Origin: Trichoplax sp. H2 | Taxonomy: Eukaryota; Placozoa; Uniplacotomia; Trichoplacea | Length of the DNA stretch: 64,000 nt | Assembly (NCBI GenBank): GCA_003344405.1 | Contig: NOWV01000043.1 | Span: 434,001-498,000, forward strand | Direction of reading: 5' to 3' | Notes under the pieces: model-generated | What the model was told of the DNA's origin: nothing | Databases searched by the model: none | Seen by the model: only the letters and a program-made list of their open reading frames with translations | Translations under genes and position numbers: made by a program | In this document: positions 1 to 14,100 of the stretch, piece by piece | Numbering within the stretch: position 1 is the first letter of the stretch | Layout of the letters: each line of letters starts with the position of its first letter

Positions 1-3000
1 CTTCACTATACTTCTAGATGCCATAACTTTTACGACACAATTGAGCCAGTAGGATACTATATTATAAATCGTAATTGCAGTTATTCTACGATTCTATATA
101 TGACATATATAATTAAGTATCATTTGGGAAATTGTATTAAATGAAATAATTAATAGATTAATAGATTGATTAACAGGTAAATAGATAATATACTAATTTG
201 TAGGATATTCCCCACTCCTTTAAGGTAAAGATTGATTACTGGTGTTGGCGTCAAGATTGATTCAATACTGTCTCATCTTTAACTATTAGTGATTTATAGC
301 ATAATAAAATCTATTTGTTTGCATTTAATAAAAGACCATTAAGATATTGTATATAATCCTTCTTTATGTTCAAAATTTTCTTTGATTATTACTGTGCAAT
401 GGGTGATCAATTGATTTCAGAAAATTAATTTCAGCTGCGTTGTAATGATTTCAATGCAATAAAACATACAAAACGGATGAATTACAATCTTTATTACTAT
501 GGATAAATATATACCTGATAGCATGATAATGATGAAAACTGTTATTGAAGTTAATTATAAAGGATTCTAATTTATCGCTATAACAAGTCTGATATAGCAG
601 GAGTTTGCTATCGAATTTTATCTAATATTGGGCATCCTCTGGTTACTAAATCGACATATTAGCCTCTCATATTCATTTAATTGCATAGAGCAAAAATATT
701 TAATGCTTAAATTAAGATGGAGCCATAAATATCGGGATGAAAATCCCTTACTTTGCTATCAAGTCTTATACCGATGCCATTTCTTATAGTACTACTCTCT
801 GTAAGCCATCCAAATTCTTATGTAGCTATACAGGTTTATAAGAATTACCTATCTAGATTTACTTATTAATTGTAAATTGTAGACTATGAGGAGACAGCGC
901 AGGGACAGGTGCCTACTAGTTGGCTTTATTTGCCATACTTATCATTCTACCCTACCTATCTAATGTATTTGTCGTCAATTTATTCAGATGTCTCTAATAT
1001 AATTTTCCGAATTGAATTACATTTTTTTATTCACGAAGCAAATTCATCTTATCAAAATTATGGACTAAAATATCCAATTTTTTATTAGGATGTTATTGAC
1101 GCTAATATTACAATTGATCAAGTTCAGTTACCGTTTTAGTTCTAAGAATTTGATAATATTGAGCTCGGCTTGATAGCATGAAAGCAGAGCATTCTTGATT
1201 GAATAGATATGAATGCGTATACTAATGAGCCAACGAAATGAATTACATATCTAGCTGATAATTTATTGATCAACATGTATTAAAATATGAAAGGAGAGCA
1301 AAACTAAGTACGCCATTAAATGGTAGAGACGTCCAAGATAGAAATTATATCCGTTTTGATACGCATCATTAATAATACTAATTGTCTAGTCATCATAGCA
1401 ATGAAAATATTAGAAAAGTGAGCAGTCAAATTCTGCTTTCCGCAAAACTAACCTTCGATTTTTAGCCCTAAGTTATGTCATTGACGACACGAAGGTTTAA
1501 ATGATGATCATTTCCGATATTATGTTGATCAGAGATGATAGGCAATAGACACGTTAGTCATCTACAGCTACAATATCGAATTATCTTGTTTTGATCTTGA
1601 CCAAAATTATCCTGATAAGAGAATGGTATTAATAGCTCAGACGATACGCAAAGCATTCTTAATATCAAATTACATACAACAATTAATTGATGTATTCCGT
1701 GTCTGGGTTGGAGCCAATGTCATGAATTATATATGGAATAGTACATGGATCATTTACTTATTTAATTAATAATATTTTTTCTTATAATGCCAGTCAATAT
1801 GAGAGTGAAATTCAGGCAGACGTCTATTTGATTGTTATTTATGTTTATAATTTTAGCTTGATAGCTAGGTATGTCTTCATTCCAACTCATATCTTAACAA
1901 AAATTAGTTAAGCTATAACAGGATATATGATGTTAACAGTTCGCTACCGAAATAAGTTATGTTATGAATTAACATCCTATTGTCCTACGTCTAGTTAAGA
2001 TCATAAAACAGGACCGACTTCCTTCAATGAATATCGATTCAAAATAGGATGCATTCGAACATTTTCGAATCATAGGACCGTTCTTCAGGTCTAAGAACTT
2101 TAACATAATTCAAGATGGAAAAAATTCGTAATTATCTCCGTAAGAATTACTTTACATCATGCTATAGTTTAGTTTAGTTTAGAATTTGATGCCATCCTCA
2201 AATCTCTTCTAATTTTCATTTGTCTAGATATAGTATAATTTAACATGAAAAAGAATATGATTTCACAGAATATGATTCGCAGCCTAACTATAAAGGTTCG
2301 TGTATGAGGTTAATGTAGGTCAGTATCTTGAATTCATTTAAAATAAAAAAAAACTTTAATAATGGATTTTTATATTACTGCTATGATAGCCAAACGTATT
2401 TAGATGCCTCTCATTTTCGATTTTATTACTAACCAATTTCTCTCATGTTTCCTACACAAAAAAGTTGCACTTACAATTAGAATTACTGAGCACAGTATGT
2501 CATTATGAAGATGATTGGTAATACTAAGCATGTGATCGCGTAAATCTGGATTAAAAATATAATTGGTGATACAACAACTTCGACATTGCGCAACGTGTAG
2601 GCTTAAATTGTACAGAAAATTCGTGTATGTTCTTCCTGTAGACTTGATCATCGATGCCATATTCGTCATTTCCATCACGTAACAATGGAAAGATTAAAAA
2701 AATAATAAACATGATCGATATAGACTTTGTTGCTATTGTCATTTGATTAAATAAATTATGTTTTGTAAATTTGATCCGATTGATATTATAAAATAATCAG
2801 TACCGGAATTATTGCAAAGGAATAACAACCTACAATATTGCACTGGCTATATTATCATAATATCGATACAATTTAATTCTAGATATCTTTCGTGTCTGCA
2901 TAAATTGTTTGAGAGAATCAATAAATTCCGTGTTATAAACATTAGTAATACTGTAGGTGATAATGAATAGTTTATCATCGCTGAGTCATAAGACTCTATT

Positions 3001-6000
3001 CACTTTTCATGACGCTACTCCTAACATATGAACATACTAATATTGATATTGATAAGAATATTTTAAAGCTATTCTTTATTGCAAATCAAGAATAACAACA
3101 CGAAAATAAATATAATAAGATCGATTCATCATTTACCAGGTATAAAAATTTGTGCTGAGGTATAAATATTAATGTCTTACTGTTGTTATTGAAATACGGG
3201 TACAATATAAGAACGATTAATAGGATAATATTTAAATCAATTTATGGCTAGTGCATAGATCTCTAGTCAGGGAATTCTCTTAGTAGTCCTTGCACTAGTG
3301 AAGATTTACGTTGTAGTTAAGCTAAAGTTATGATAGATCAAATTTATAGCTTTAATTCAATTACGTTATCTTCAACTTTATCGATGAAGTAGCATCTAAC
3401 ATGCCAGTAAAATGTCTGGACATGACTTTGCTTACTTTATTTTATATTTATCGCTGCAACTTAAGTTTTCCGTCTTTAAATTACGTTTCATGCTTCTGAT
3501 ATTACATTAGTTTATCATATGTTATTCACATTAAAATATGAAGTAATAGTTTACATCATTTATCTTCGATTAGGTCGATAAAGCAGCATTTAAAAATGTC
3601 AACAGAATTTCTGTACATGGCCTTTAATTACCTTATTTATATTTAAATCGTTGCAGCTTATTTTTTAGTTTTAAAATCACCTTTCATACTTGCGATATTA
3701 TTTTAGTTTATCATATGTTACTCATTTTTAATCATGAATAACGATTTACACTTTACCATAGTAATTACCTCTTTATAAGATATCATTATCTAATACTATA
3801 TTTATATCGTAACATATAAATGTCTCCTTTCAGTCTATTCTAAGAATGGACTAAAATTGATAACGATATACTCGTATTGTCGTTCGTATGTACTCCAGTG
3901 ATATCATCTTGACGAAATTGATTTTGCTGTATGGGTTAGTATATGCTAATTAAAGTCCTCATGCCTGGATATATTATTGTTAAAGTTATGAGATAAGAAT
4001 CACATATTTTTACAGGTAGGAATGCATTTCTGGATAAAAGCACCTCGCACCATAATCCATGACCTGCCAATGGATTGTCATAATTAATTAGTTTCGATAG
4101 TAATTTGTAAGTTATACTAACAATAATAGTTAGGTTTATTTTCAGCCTACAATCGAGCATCTCTTAGATCTACAATGACTCATGATACAAAATTTTTCAC
4201 CTTGGCATATGAAATAGCTATAGTAGTAAAATAAATAGGATGAGTATTGATATTTACTACCAACAATGCTTCAAAATATTTTTCACCATAGCGTTAAGAT
4301 TGATAGATTAATCTATCATACACACTCACAGTATACGCGCTAGATGATGGTGTAATTTAATGAGGTGTTGTCCATGATTCTTTTCTGAGAATGATTTACA
4401 GAAGAAATCTTTTCCTGAAAGAAATTATAATATAGCTAGGTCTTTATCTTAGACAATTAAATTTGGCATCAATACCAGATAATAGATGAAAACGAAATAA
4501 TATTAGGTATATCTGTATCATAACGGTTTAAGGTTGAAATATTTATCGATACAACAATTAAATCAGCGAAAAATATGAATCCAACCTAGTTCCAATTTAT
4601 CCGATAGAATTGCATCATTCGTTACTAAAAGTGATAGCAATACCATACATGCAGCTAACGAAATTGGAGAAAAATTTGTCGTTGGAAACGAGATGTATTA
4701 GTTATTTCTAATCAATATTTACCAAATAAATAAAAAAACTATAATTAGAAAGAAGTCTTAGCTATCAGCAATTGCAAATCAAATTTATTAGACCTAAAAT
4801 GATGTCAATATTTATGAACTATTTTGTAACTGTGACAAAGACTGTAATATACTATTTAAGGACAATATGCAGGAGTTCCTTGTAGGCTATGTACCCTTTC
4901 GCTCATGATTGGTTCTGATGAAAAAAATAATTACCGTACTCTTTATGATGATTCAATAATGTAGGAGATTAACCACGCCCACGAGTGCACTAGCCATCAT
5001 TAATAATTAATTAATTAATTAATTAATTCTCTATTTCGAAGTTAGAATTCATCAGGCAACTATTATGCTACCGATGGCCTCGGCATTAAATAGTATCATC
5101 AGTAATCGGATAATCCTGGATTAGGATCTGTCGTCCTATTACCGACATGAACAACATTTAAAACCACTAAAAAGGGGGAATGTTTCGCTATCGCGACTTA
5201 CGAAGGTTTGCGTTGGCACGTTAGTAAAAACATCAAGTTGTATTGTTGGTATCATCGCAATAGTATCTTCTACGTCTTTGCTTGTCCATTTATTAAGACA
5301 AGTCTAGTAGATAGATAAGAAGTTTTCAGTGTGTCGCGATAAAATTAATAGCGTTCAGAATATGAAATCAATTTGGCCCGTAGTACTATGGGTTATTTAC
5401 ATTTCGATAACCAACTAGTATGGTACGCAGATCCTGAATTTAAGAAAAATAAAATGCTGTTCAAAATATTATTTCATTGCTTGTTTTTATTTAAAAGAAA
5501 AATTGAATTCAACGTTCAAACGTTTTCTACGCATACCAATACAATTTATATTAATACACTGTGATATATATATATATATATATATACATATACATGTATG
5601 TATAATACAAGACTATGATAATAAAAATAGCCATATTTGCTGTGAGTACAATCAATAATATACGGATATTTTGATAAGGATATTTATACATTATGATTGA
5701 ACGCAGTAGTACGTACCTATATAGTGTGCAATTAAGACTAAAAATGGCGCTTTCTGCGCTAGTGGTTACATCATCATAAATTGTAACTATGAGCAATTAC
5801 ATCCAATATATGTGTGACGTATGATTAAACTGAAGTTGGTCATTTGGTTTAGCAATCAAAAATTAAATTAAAATGGATAAGAATAGCGGTAACTCTATAA
5901 AAGAGTTTCTTAGGTTGTGATCAAGTAAAATATACTGTTTGTGTAGATGATTTACAGCAAATCCTACTAATATTCAGACGCATTGGTAGGAAAGTAAAGA

Positions 6001-6614
6001 TAAGAATATTACTTGTTATACTACAGGATTTGCAATATCAGATATCGATAATAAATTATATAATCAAACTGATTTACCGCAAAAATAATGATGTAGAACT
6101 CGCTTAAGAATGATATAATGATAATATTTAATGTGGATTAACCTATACGAACACATAAAAATGAGTGCATACGTCATAAGCTCTACTGATAATTCATAAA
6201 GGCTTTAGGCATTCATTATTTAATTGGCTGCTTATCCTACTACTATTTACAAGATCTTCAGTTGGGTCAGATAGTCCTGTTACCACAACTGATTGAGGCA
6301 AAAAAGCAAAATACTGGCATGTCTACGTTTGATGCTGCACAATTCGGATCATGACAACGACAATATTTATATTAACCGAATATTTCCTGATGGCTGCAGT
6401 TTCAAATTGGTACGAAATGAAACACTTTTTTAATATTACGTAACTAGTAGACAATATTGTAGTTCACGTATTGTAATCAACTACAATGATAAGCTACACT
6501 TCTTGTCTATATACGAGCAGATCCAAACAATTTGCTTACGGTAAAACTAATTCCAAGATTTTGTAGTCAGACATTGTTATACTGATATCAGTATTGATTA
6601 ATTTCGGCTATTAA
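1..6614. other. intergenic spacer, no gene recognised
   Basis: AT-rich sequence 3' of the nesprin-like gene. Open frames here are short, start at arbitrary points and show no recognisable domain or exon-like run with splice borders. It contains a TTAA microsatellite near 5005-5028, a TA run near 5563-5585 and a decayed two-copy duplication at about 3380-3740. An ATTAAA-type polyadenylation signal for the upstream gene may lie at 6429-6434 on the minus strand, about 180 bases past its stop codon, but this is weak. Confidence 0.6.
3380..3740. repeat. two-copy degenerate direct repeat, about 195 bp period
   Basis: Copy one starts near 3381 (cgatgaagtagcatctaaca) and copy two near 3577 (cgataaagcagcatttaaaa). 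Both run through a stretch related to tttatcatatgtta and end near an ATGAA. The copies differ at many positions, so this is an old local duplication without coding potential. Confidence 0.6.
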
Positions 6615-8110
6615 TTATTGCCGCCGATCTGATCTACTATTAGAAAACCATTCCATTCCTTTAGCTAAAATAGTCATCATCACTTCAGGTGTCATCCTTC
6701 CGCTTCTAAGATCATTTCCGATGTTGATGCTGTGCTCTGCAGGCTGGTTACTAGCTTGCAATGCTATACTTCTAGGTGAATTCGTATTTGTAACTTCTCC
6801 AACATGGCTACGCGGCAAGCTATAGCAAATAAAAGGAATAACTGATTTAAAATACTAATCATCTAATATTACAATATTGGTCAAATAAAGGTTATGCATG
6901 TTATTGTATCATAGAATTAACGTACTTATCGCGATAATTAGATGACGCAGGATTCGTTACTGCTAGCTGATTAGCCAAATACTGATTCTTAAGTCTCGAA
7001 TCGTCCTTTATTAAAGCTTTCTCAAGTGTTAAGATATGATTAGAACATGTCTTCTTTAGCATATTTAACTGCCGCCTAGCATCCATCATGTTATTGGTCG
7101 TTTCTGGATTAGATGCTATATTGTATTCACTGCTCGATTCCAGAGCAGCGAGATTTTGAGAATAATCAGCACATTCTGATTTAATTGCCTGCGATATATT
7201 AATAAAAATTATTAATAATGGTATACCAAGCAATATAACGCCAAAGAAAAACCGTCGTATGCTAATTTTTATTAGATTGCATTCATTAATGAGGTTTACT
7301 AATGTGCGTGTACAATATGATTAGTAATAGATGACAATTGATTAGTTTACGGATAGGTTTTAACATACCTTTAGCATTGACAACTGATTAAGTAAAGCAT
7401 TTCTGTCCAACGATGTATCAATGACCTCAACTTTGAGTTTATATTCTAGTCTACCGATATCTCGCTTAATTTCATCAATTACTTCAGTAACTCTTTGACA
7501 ACGATTTAAGATTTGTTGTAATTTATGCTGATTCTCATTAGTAATTGACCATAATTTATCCCATCGATGTTTAGCTTCAGTTATTGTCTGTGTCATTGCT
7601 TCACTAAATTTTCCTTGTTTATTTAGAAAACCACTTAATGATGAGTGTACCGATGAATTTGCGTTGAAAATAACTGATCTTCGACTTTCTAAATTTCTTA
7701 TTAATCGCTACAGAGGATAAAATTGGTAAAATGTAAGATAAAAGATGTTATCGCTAGAAATACTAGCTATACTATATTATTGTAAAGTAGCTAACCTGAT
7801 TTTGTGCCAACTGTTCTTTTATGTTTGCAGATGGATAATCCACAGATAATCTATTGGGCATTGCATGTAACTCAATTTCATCAAGCCAACATAGAATATC
7901 TTTCATCTGTTGCGTAAATTTTTCTCGGTCTTCCTGTATTTTTCGTATTTTCTCATGGCAAGTTTGAAAAGTACTAGTTAATTCATCTATTCTATTAGCA
8001 GATGTAGTTAGATGTGAATCGATATCCTGATTTGATAAGCCGTTCCTTTCATTTCGTTGCAAAATTCGATTCAGTGATTGTCTACTTGATTGGCAGGTTT
8101 CCAGTAAACG
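6615..8110 (-). other. exons 21-24: C-terminal coiled coil and terminus, no KASH seen
   Basis: Exons 8110-7796 and 7707-7369 continue spectrin-like helices (CWLDEIELHAM; EAKHRWDKLWSITNENQHKL). Exon 7188-6926 begins AIKSECADYSQ after acceptor tatatcgcag and ends at GATAA|GTACGT. Exon 6819-6615 completes the protein with a polar segment and the ending GMEWFSNSRSDRRQ. The spliced product has no hydrophobic segment long enough to cross a membrane and does not end in the Pro-rich motif usual for KASH proteins. A hydrophobic run encoded just upstream of 7188 falls in the intron by this model. An alternative KASH exon outside the model cannot be excluded. Confidence 0.75.
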
Positions 8111-11100
8111 CTATATAATAAAGTTTATTAAATTGTTAACAGAGTGAAAATGTATATTAGCAGTTTTGATCGATTAGCTTCTAAGACTTAATATTCTCTA
8201 TAAGTGTTAAGCTGATTTATACCGTATAAACACCTTTTGCCAACTACCTCGTGTGTCACTATAGCGTATATGTAAAGATAATATATATATAGTACAGTTC
8301 ATTACATATGCAATATTATAGCTTCATCTTACCGAACATTTGGAATCATTTTGCAAAATGACTTCGAAGCTGTCATAATATGGCTCTTTTAAAGTGTCTA
8401 ATAATGTCTCTAATTCGTTGATCTTACGGTTAAGTTCCTGACATGTATTTTGTAATTCCCGAATATCACTACGACGCTCTGGAGATACAGTCGCAATAGC
8501 CATATTACTTCCACTACCACTGTAAGCACGATCTCTGAAGTAGTCCTGTGATGGTAATGTATCTCTTCTGAGTGGCATTGAAACATTAATGTCTTCGTCT
8601 GCTACTGACGACCTGTGATAGTTGAGACTAGTAGGATTACCATTCAAATACGATAATATTTTTTCGGCATCAGTTATAGATGATGTAGAGGAGCTTAAAG
8701 TTGGACGTACTGCATGCGTTGGCGACCGCGCTGACATCGACGATTGTGGACGTTCCACTTCAGGTAAGGCATAATAACCAGAAGACGTCGGCATAGGTGT
8801 TGCAGATCTATGTCTACTGTGGCGGTTATAGTTAGGTGCAGCACCATATGAACTTTGGTAATAAGCAAAATCTTCTCGTCCTTGAATAGCACTACCTTTA
8901 TATCTATTATCAATAGCATCTGTTCTCGTCTTTGGATGTACCGTTTTGGTAGGATAATAACGTTCTGACATACTTGAGTGAGGGCGATTGCTGTAAGGAC
9001 TTGGAGTAAGCGATCTAGATGTTTGTATTCGATCAGGTGAAATTTCTGCCATAGGATAAGTTGAACTTGATCGAGAGGGTGATGGTCTCTCCATATCATT
9101 AACGAACGGTTCTAAACCGTAAACTTCTTGCAGTATAGGACTTTCAGATTTAGGTGGGATCATCATCTGTCGGTCATTTATTGGCGCATTCGGTGGAATT
9201 TGATTAATATCATCAACATAATCTTCATTAATTAGTTTATACCCTTCTGGATCAGCATCGACCAAATCTATAGCATCTGGTGATAGTTGAGCAGCTACAT
9301 GATGCACACCTTCATTAATATTGATTTGCGTAAAAGGCAAACACATATCTTCGTTGCATTTATCCAAGTAATCTGTTATACGACTACTTAATTCTTCATA
9401 CTGTAGGGTTATATCATCAATTTCTTGCTGAATATTAATAGAATCTTCTGTATCACAATGTTTAATTAATTTACGCCCAACTTCGGCTAAAATACTTAAA
9501 TTAGATAGATGCTCGTCCATGCTTGTTTCAATTCTCTTGACTTTAAGAGCAATGTCTTTCGTTTGCTTCGGACTATGAGGTGAGCTGTTTATCATAATAT
9601 TAATCCTTTCTTCCATGTTAGCTAGCCAGTTTCGGACACCTTTCTTATTTTCTGTGAACTGGTCAAACAGTGCTTTATTTAACTTACCTTGAATAGATCG
9701 TTTAACTGCCAATGCATCTTTACGCAAGTTAATCCATTTCTTACGCAATTCATTAACATTTTCTTTTAATGCTATGCTAACACTGTCGTCAAGAGAACGT
9801 CGAATTTGCTCATAATGCAATATTAGATTATCCAATAATGTTTTTCTAGTAGCTATTTCTCGACAAATAGTTTCAATTTCCACAGCGGCATCGTCCTCAT
9901 CCTTACTGGCCATTTCAAGAAGTTGATGTACTATTTCATTTTTGTCATGAATCCAATTTTCAAATTCCTGACGATTATCATTAAATTTAGACCAAAAATT
10001 GAAAGCATCCTTAGCACTAGTTACACGATTATTGGATCGTTTACATATAACTTTCCAACGATTATCAACATCATTCATTGTAGTTGCTAAGATTCGAACA
10101 TCTTCTTCCGTAGCGCAAACGTCGGGATCATTTAATAACTTACGATAAATATCCAGTACTGCTTCAATTGAACTAGATTTTTGCAATACTTCACGTTGAA
10201 TATTTTCCTCGTCTGTTAAACTCTTTCTTAACTCATTCACTTGTAGCGATTGGATAGACCTTGGTGATGCTAGTTTACCTTCCAATTCAACTAGCCAAGC
10301 AAGTAAACTTTTTACTCCTGTTTGCAATTTTATTAGTGCCTTAACGGTCTCAGTTAGTTTAGCGTGACGATTGATAAGTCGATGATAAACATCATGCCAG
10401 CGTTCTTGTACCATAGCTTGCTTCTCAATTATTAAACGGCATACCTCTTTACTACCAATTTTTTTCAACTTTTCAGCATGTTCGATTAATTCTTTCTTTT
10501 GAACTTCTAAGTCATCCATTTTAGGTAAATAAGTATCATTAATAATATTCAATTGTTCTTTGGGGCCTGCAGCTTGTGCTAAGTCTTTCGAGAATGTTAA
10601 ATTAATTTCATTTAAACATCCAATAAGTGTCTGATATTTTTCCATAAATTCAATCCAAGTATGATGCTGTTCATCATCTTTACCCTTATTGACTAACAGC
10701 ATACTTTGAGTTGTAGTCCATTTTTCCGTTAAATCATGAAGTATTTGTGCAATATCTGTCAATTCGTCGTCAGTAAGAAAAGAACTCGATTTCAGAAATG
10801 CTATTGCGTCTACAGTTTTGTCATATAACTGTCGATGATTGTTCATTTCCATTTCCAATTTTTCAAATCGTTGCGAATAATCGGCCCAATTATCGTTACT
10901 GTTAACTGTTTGTTTACGCTGTAATTCTGTACTAACTCTTTGAAGCATTATCATTATACTCTGACTTCCTTGCTTAATTGTATTCCATCTCTCGTACGTT
11001 TCACTTAATTCTTCTAATTTATCACTAATATGGCCTTTAAGCTCTTGCCATTTTTGCTTTAAGTCGCTATCTTCATTTTGTAATAATTGTTGCGTATTGT

Positions 11101-14100
11101 CAGTACAGGATTTAATTAAATTCTGGCTACATCCATGCATGATGTTCATTTTCTCGCCATTTCTACTTAGCAATTCGCTCATCGATTTATATTTATTATA
11201 CTTTGCCTTTACTACTGCATACCCTTTGACGTCAGTACAATCTTCATCGTCACACATTGAAGCTATCTCTTGTACAAATTCAGATAGTTCATCTTTAACA
11301 GTTTGATATTGCATCCAATATTCAATAACAAGTTCAAGTTGGACCTTTCTATCCTTCTGTGTAGCACATAGCTTAGACCATGACTTGGTTAAAATATTGA
11401 TAGTCTGTTGTAGATCACCTACATTGTCAGTACTTGTACTAGCAACAGCTTCTTTTCTTTCCAATAAATTTTGAATAGCTTCTCGGTGGGCATCAGCTTC
11501 GGTTTCAAATAATGTATGCTTCTCCAATTCATGCTTGATGATACTTATACTATCAGGCTTTGTAGATAAAACAACTGCCATTGGTTTACCTAAATTGAGC
11601 GTTTCAACAATATTTTCCATAAAGATTAGCCATTTTTTGACGTCTTCTTCTAATATACAAATATTATCGACGAAATCTTCAACCGTATGATACTCTGAAG
11701 TTGTATTGCATAAAATATTCACCCAGCGCTCATTAATATCATCAACAGCTGCAGCAAAATTTGCAATTTCAGCAGCTTCGACTTCTGCGTTAAAGATATT
11801 CTCAGCTAAGTAATTAATCTCATTGAGTAATAATTGACGATTGTCTAGACGACTTAATAGTGATTGCAATTCCATTTGCGCTTTCTGAACCTCTTCTTCA
11901 CTTCTATCAGGATCAGATACAAGGTGCATGACTTCTTCAGTTTGTTTCATCCATGATACAAATATCTTACTTGTTTCATCAAATTGTGTTACATAACTTT
12001 TAACCTTTTGTAAATTTTGCCAGTTTGATGTAATTTCGGAGCAAAAATTACTCCAGCTATTAGTTACTTCAGTTTTAACTGGCAAGATATACTTCTGATA
12101 AGAGTCAACACGAGACTTTATTGCATTCGCTAATGATTCAAATGAATTAATTCGATCTTGATAGTCATTAACTTGAGATAAAAATTTCTCACACGTTTCC
12201 AACTGGGAATCTAATGTATTTTCATTATTATTCTGCTTCGTAAACTTATCGTTTTCCGCAGATTTTAACCATTTTCTAACATCATCCTCTTCCTCTTGAA
12301 ATTGTTTCCATAATGCAATTGTATTACATATCTCTTCTTTCTTTTTAATTAATGAGCTGCCAGCAGTAGTCCAACGGGCTAAAACTTCCACTGTATCTTC
12401 TTTAATTCGAGGTACAACATTGGAATCACATTTATATTCTAACAATTGAGTTACTGTTGACATATTCTCAATGATCGGCTGTTGCAATAGCATGTCAGCA
12501 TGTAGGATGTCTAAGTTACTTAAATGCTGCTGAAGTCCACTAAGATCACTAGTAATGGGATCATTGCAACATTTATTTATAAGTTGTTCAGCTTCATTTA
12601 CGCGTTCGGTTGTATCAGTTAATGTGCTACGACATTTATTAATTAAAGTGTCGTCTACATTAGTACTATCTTGCTCTTTATTCATATCAACTAACAATTC
12701 ATTCCATCCATCGAAGGTTGTTGCTATACCAGTCGAAATATCGTCATTAGATAAATTTAATATACCGCTATTTGTAAGTTTCGGTTTTTTCATATATTCT
12801 TCCGATTCTTCAATTGGTGATGTCAACTGAAGGCATTCATCAATTGCTGAAATCAAATTATCTTTATTACTTTCCGCATCAGCGGTATCGAACGTCTTCT
12901 TTTCTTGTGAAATAACTTCATTTAATTCCTTAACAGAACCTTGAAAGTTGTGGAGCAATTGTACTGCATCTTCTAGCATCGCTTCCTTACCGGCTGCTTT
13001 GTGAACATAGTCTAACCATTTACAATAAGCAATTTTGGTATCTTCTTCTGGACAATCATCGTCGTTAACGCTATCCGCTGATTCATCATTAGATACAGAT
13101 TTCATCATAATCAATGAATTTTTTAGATATTCTAAGTGTGTTGGCTTAATTAGCAATTGCTGCTTTAGTTCCGTTGCTTTCTCTAATCTTTCCATTGCTA
13201 AAGCCTCCGAATAGTTCATTTGATACTGATCCATATGGAATGAAAGGTCACTACCAACTCTGCTCCTCCAGTCTATCTTATCAATAATATCACCTCGTAA
13301 TTGCTTGATAGATCCTGAAACTTCTTTAATTTCATCACATTTTCGAGTCAATTCTTGCCAGTTGGATTTTACGGACTCTAACTTTTCCGATATAGTATCG
13401 TTACTTTGATATTTATCCTTACTAAGGCATTTCTGGCCAAATTCTATGATCTTGTTGGTTACTGGTTGCAGTAATTCCTTCGATCTTGTATCATTTGTCG
13501 TTTCAATGGTAGACTCATCATCTTGAATAGCATTATTTTCCGATTCTGATGGTTTTATTCCGTTGCTACCATAATCTTTAGGTTGAGCGTTTACTAATTC
13601 TTTCAGGTCACTTTGCTTCTGTTGGATAATATTTCCCAAGGATAATAGTTGCTTCCTCGTTTTTTCCTCCTGATTTTTAAGATTTGGAGCTAAAGGCTCA
13701 TCATTTAAAATTTGAACATCTACTCTTAACGATTCGCTGACATCTTGATATTCTTCTAGTAAACTTTCTAACTTTTCAAGCTTTTCTATTTCTTGTTCAG
13801 CATCTTTCCTTGTAAGTGTAGCAGGTACTTGAGATACCTGCATTAACGCTTGATTGGACCATTTCGTGATGGCAGCACAACTATCATCGAATTTCTTCCA
13901 TGTAGTAAATATTGAATCGAGCTTTTTATGCATATCCTGAATGCTTTCATAGTCTTTAGTCTGTAGTAGAGATTCTTCGCTCGATGCAAGACTCAACGAT
14001 ACAATTGATCCGTGGGACGGTGATTTCATCGGCCTTCTAGCTAATTCGACATTAAATTCTTCTTCGAAAGCTTTCAATTGTCTTTTCATTTCTTTAACAT

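Noticed and set aside
6901-7233. A small membrane protein starting LLGIPLLIIFIN
   Set aside because: The hydrophobic part lies before a strong acceptor (tatatcgcag at 7189) whose use keeps the phase of the 24-exon gene. The rest is exon 23 of that gene.
8695-9099. 134-codon minus-strand frame overlapping the giant exon
   Set aside because: A different frame of the Ser/Pro-rich part of exon 20; there is no start context or domain.
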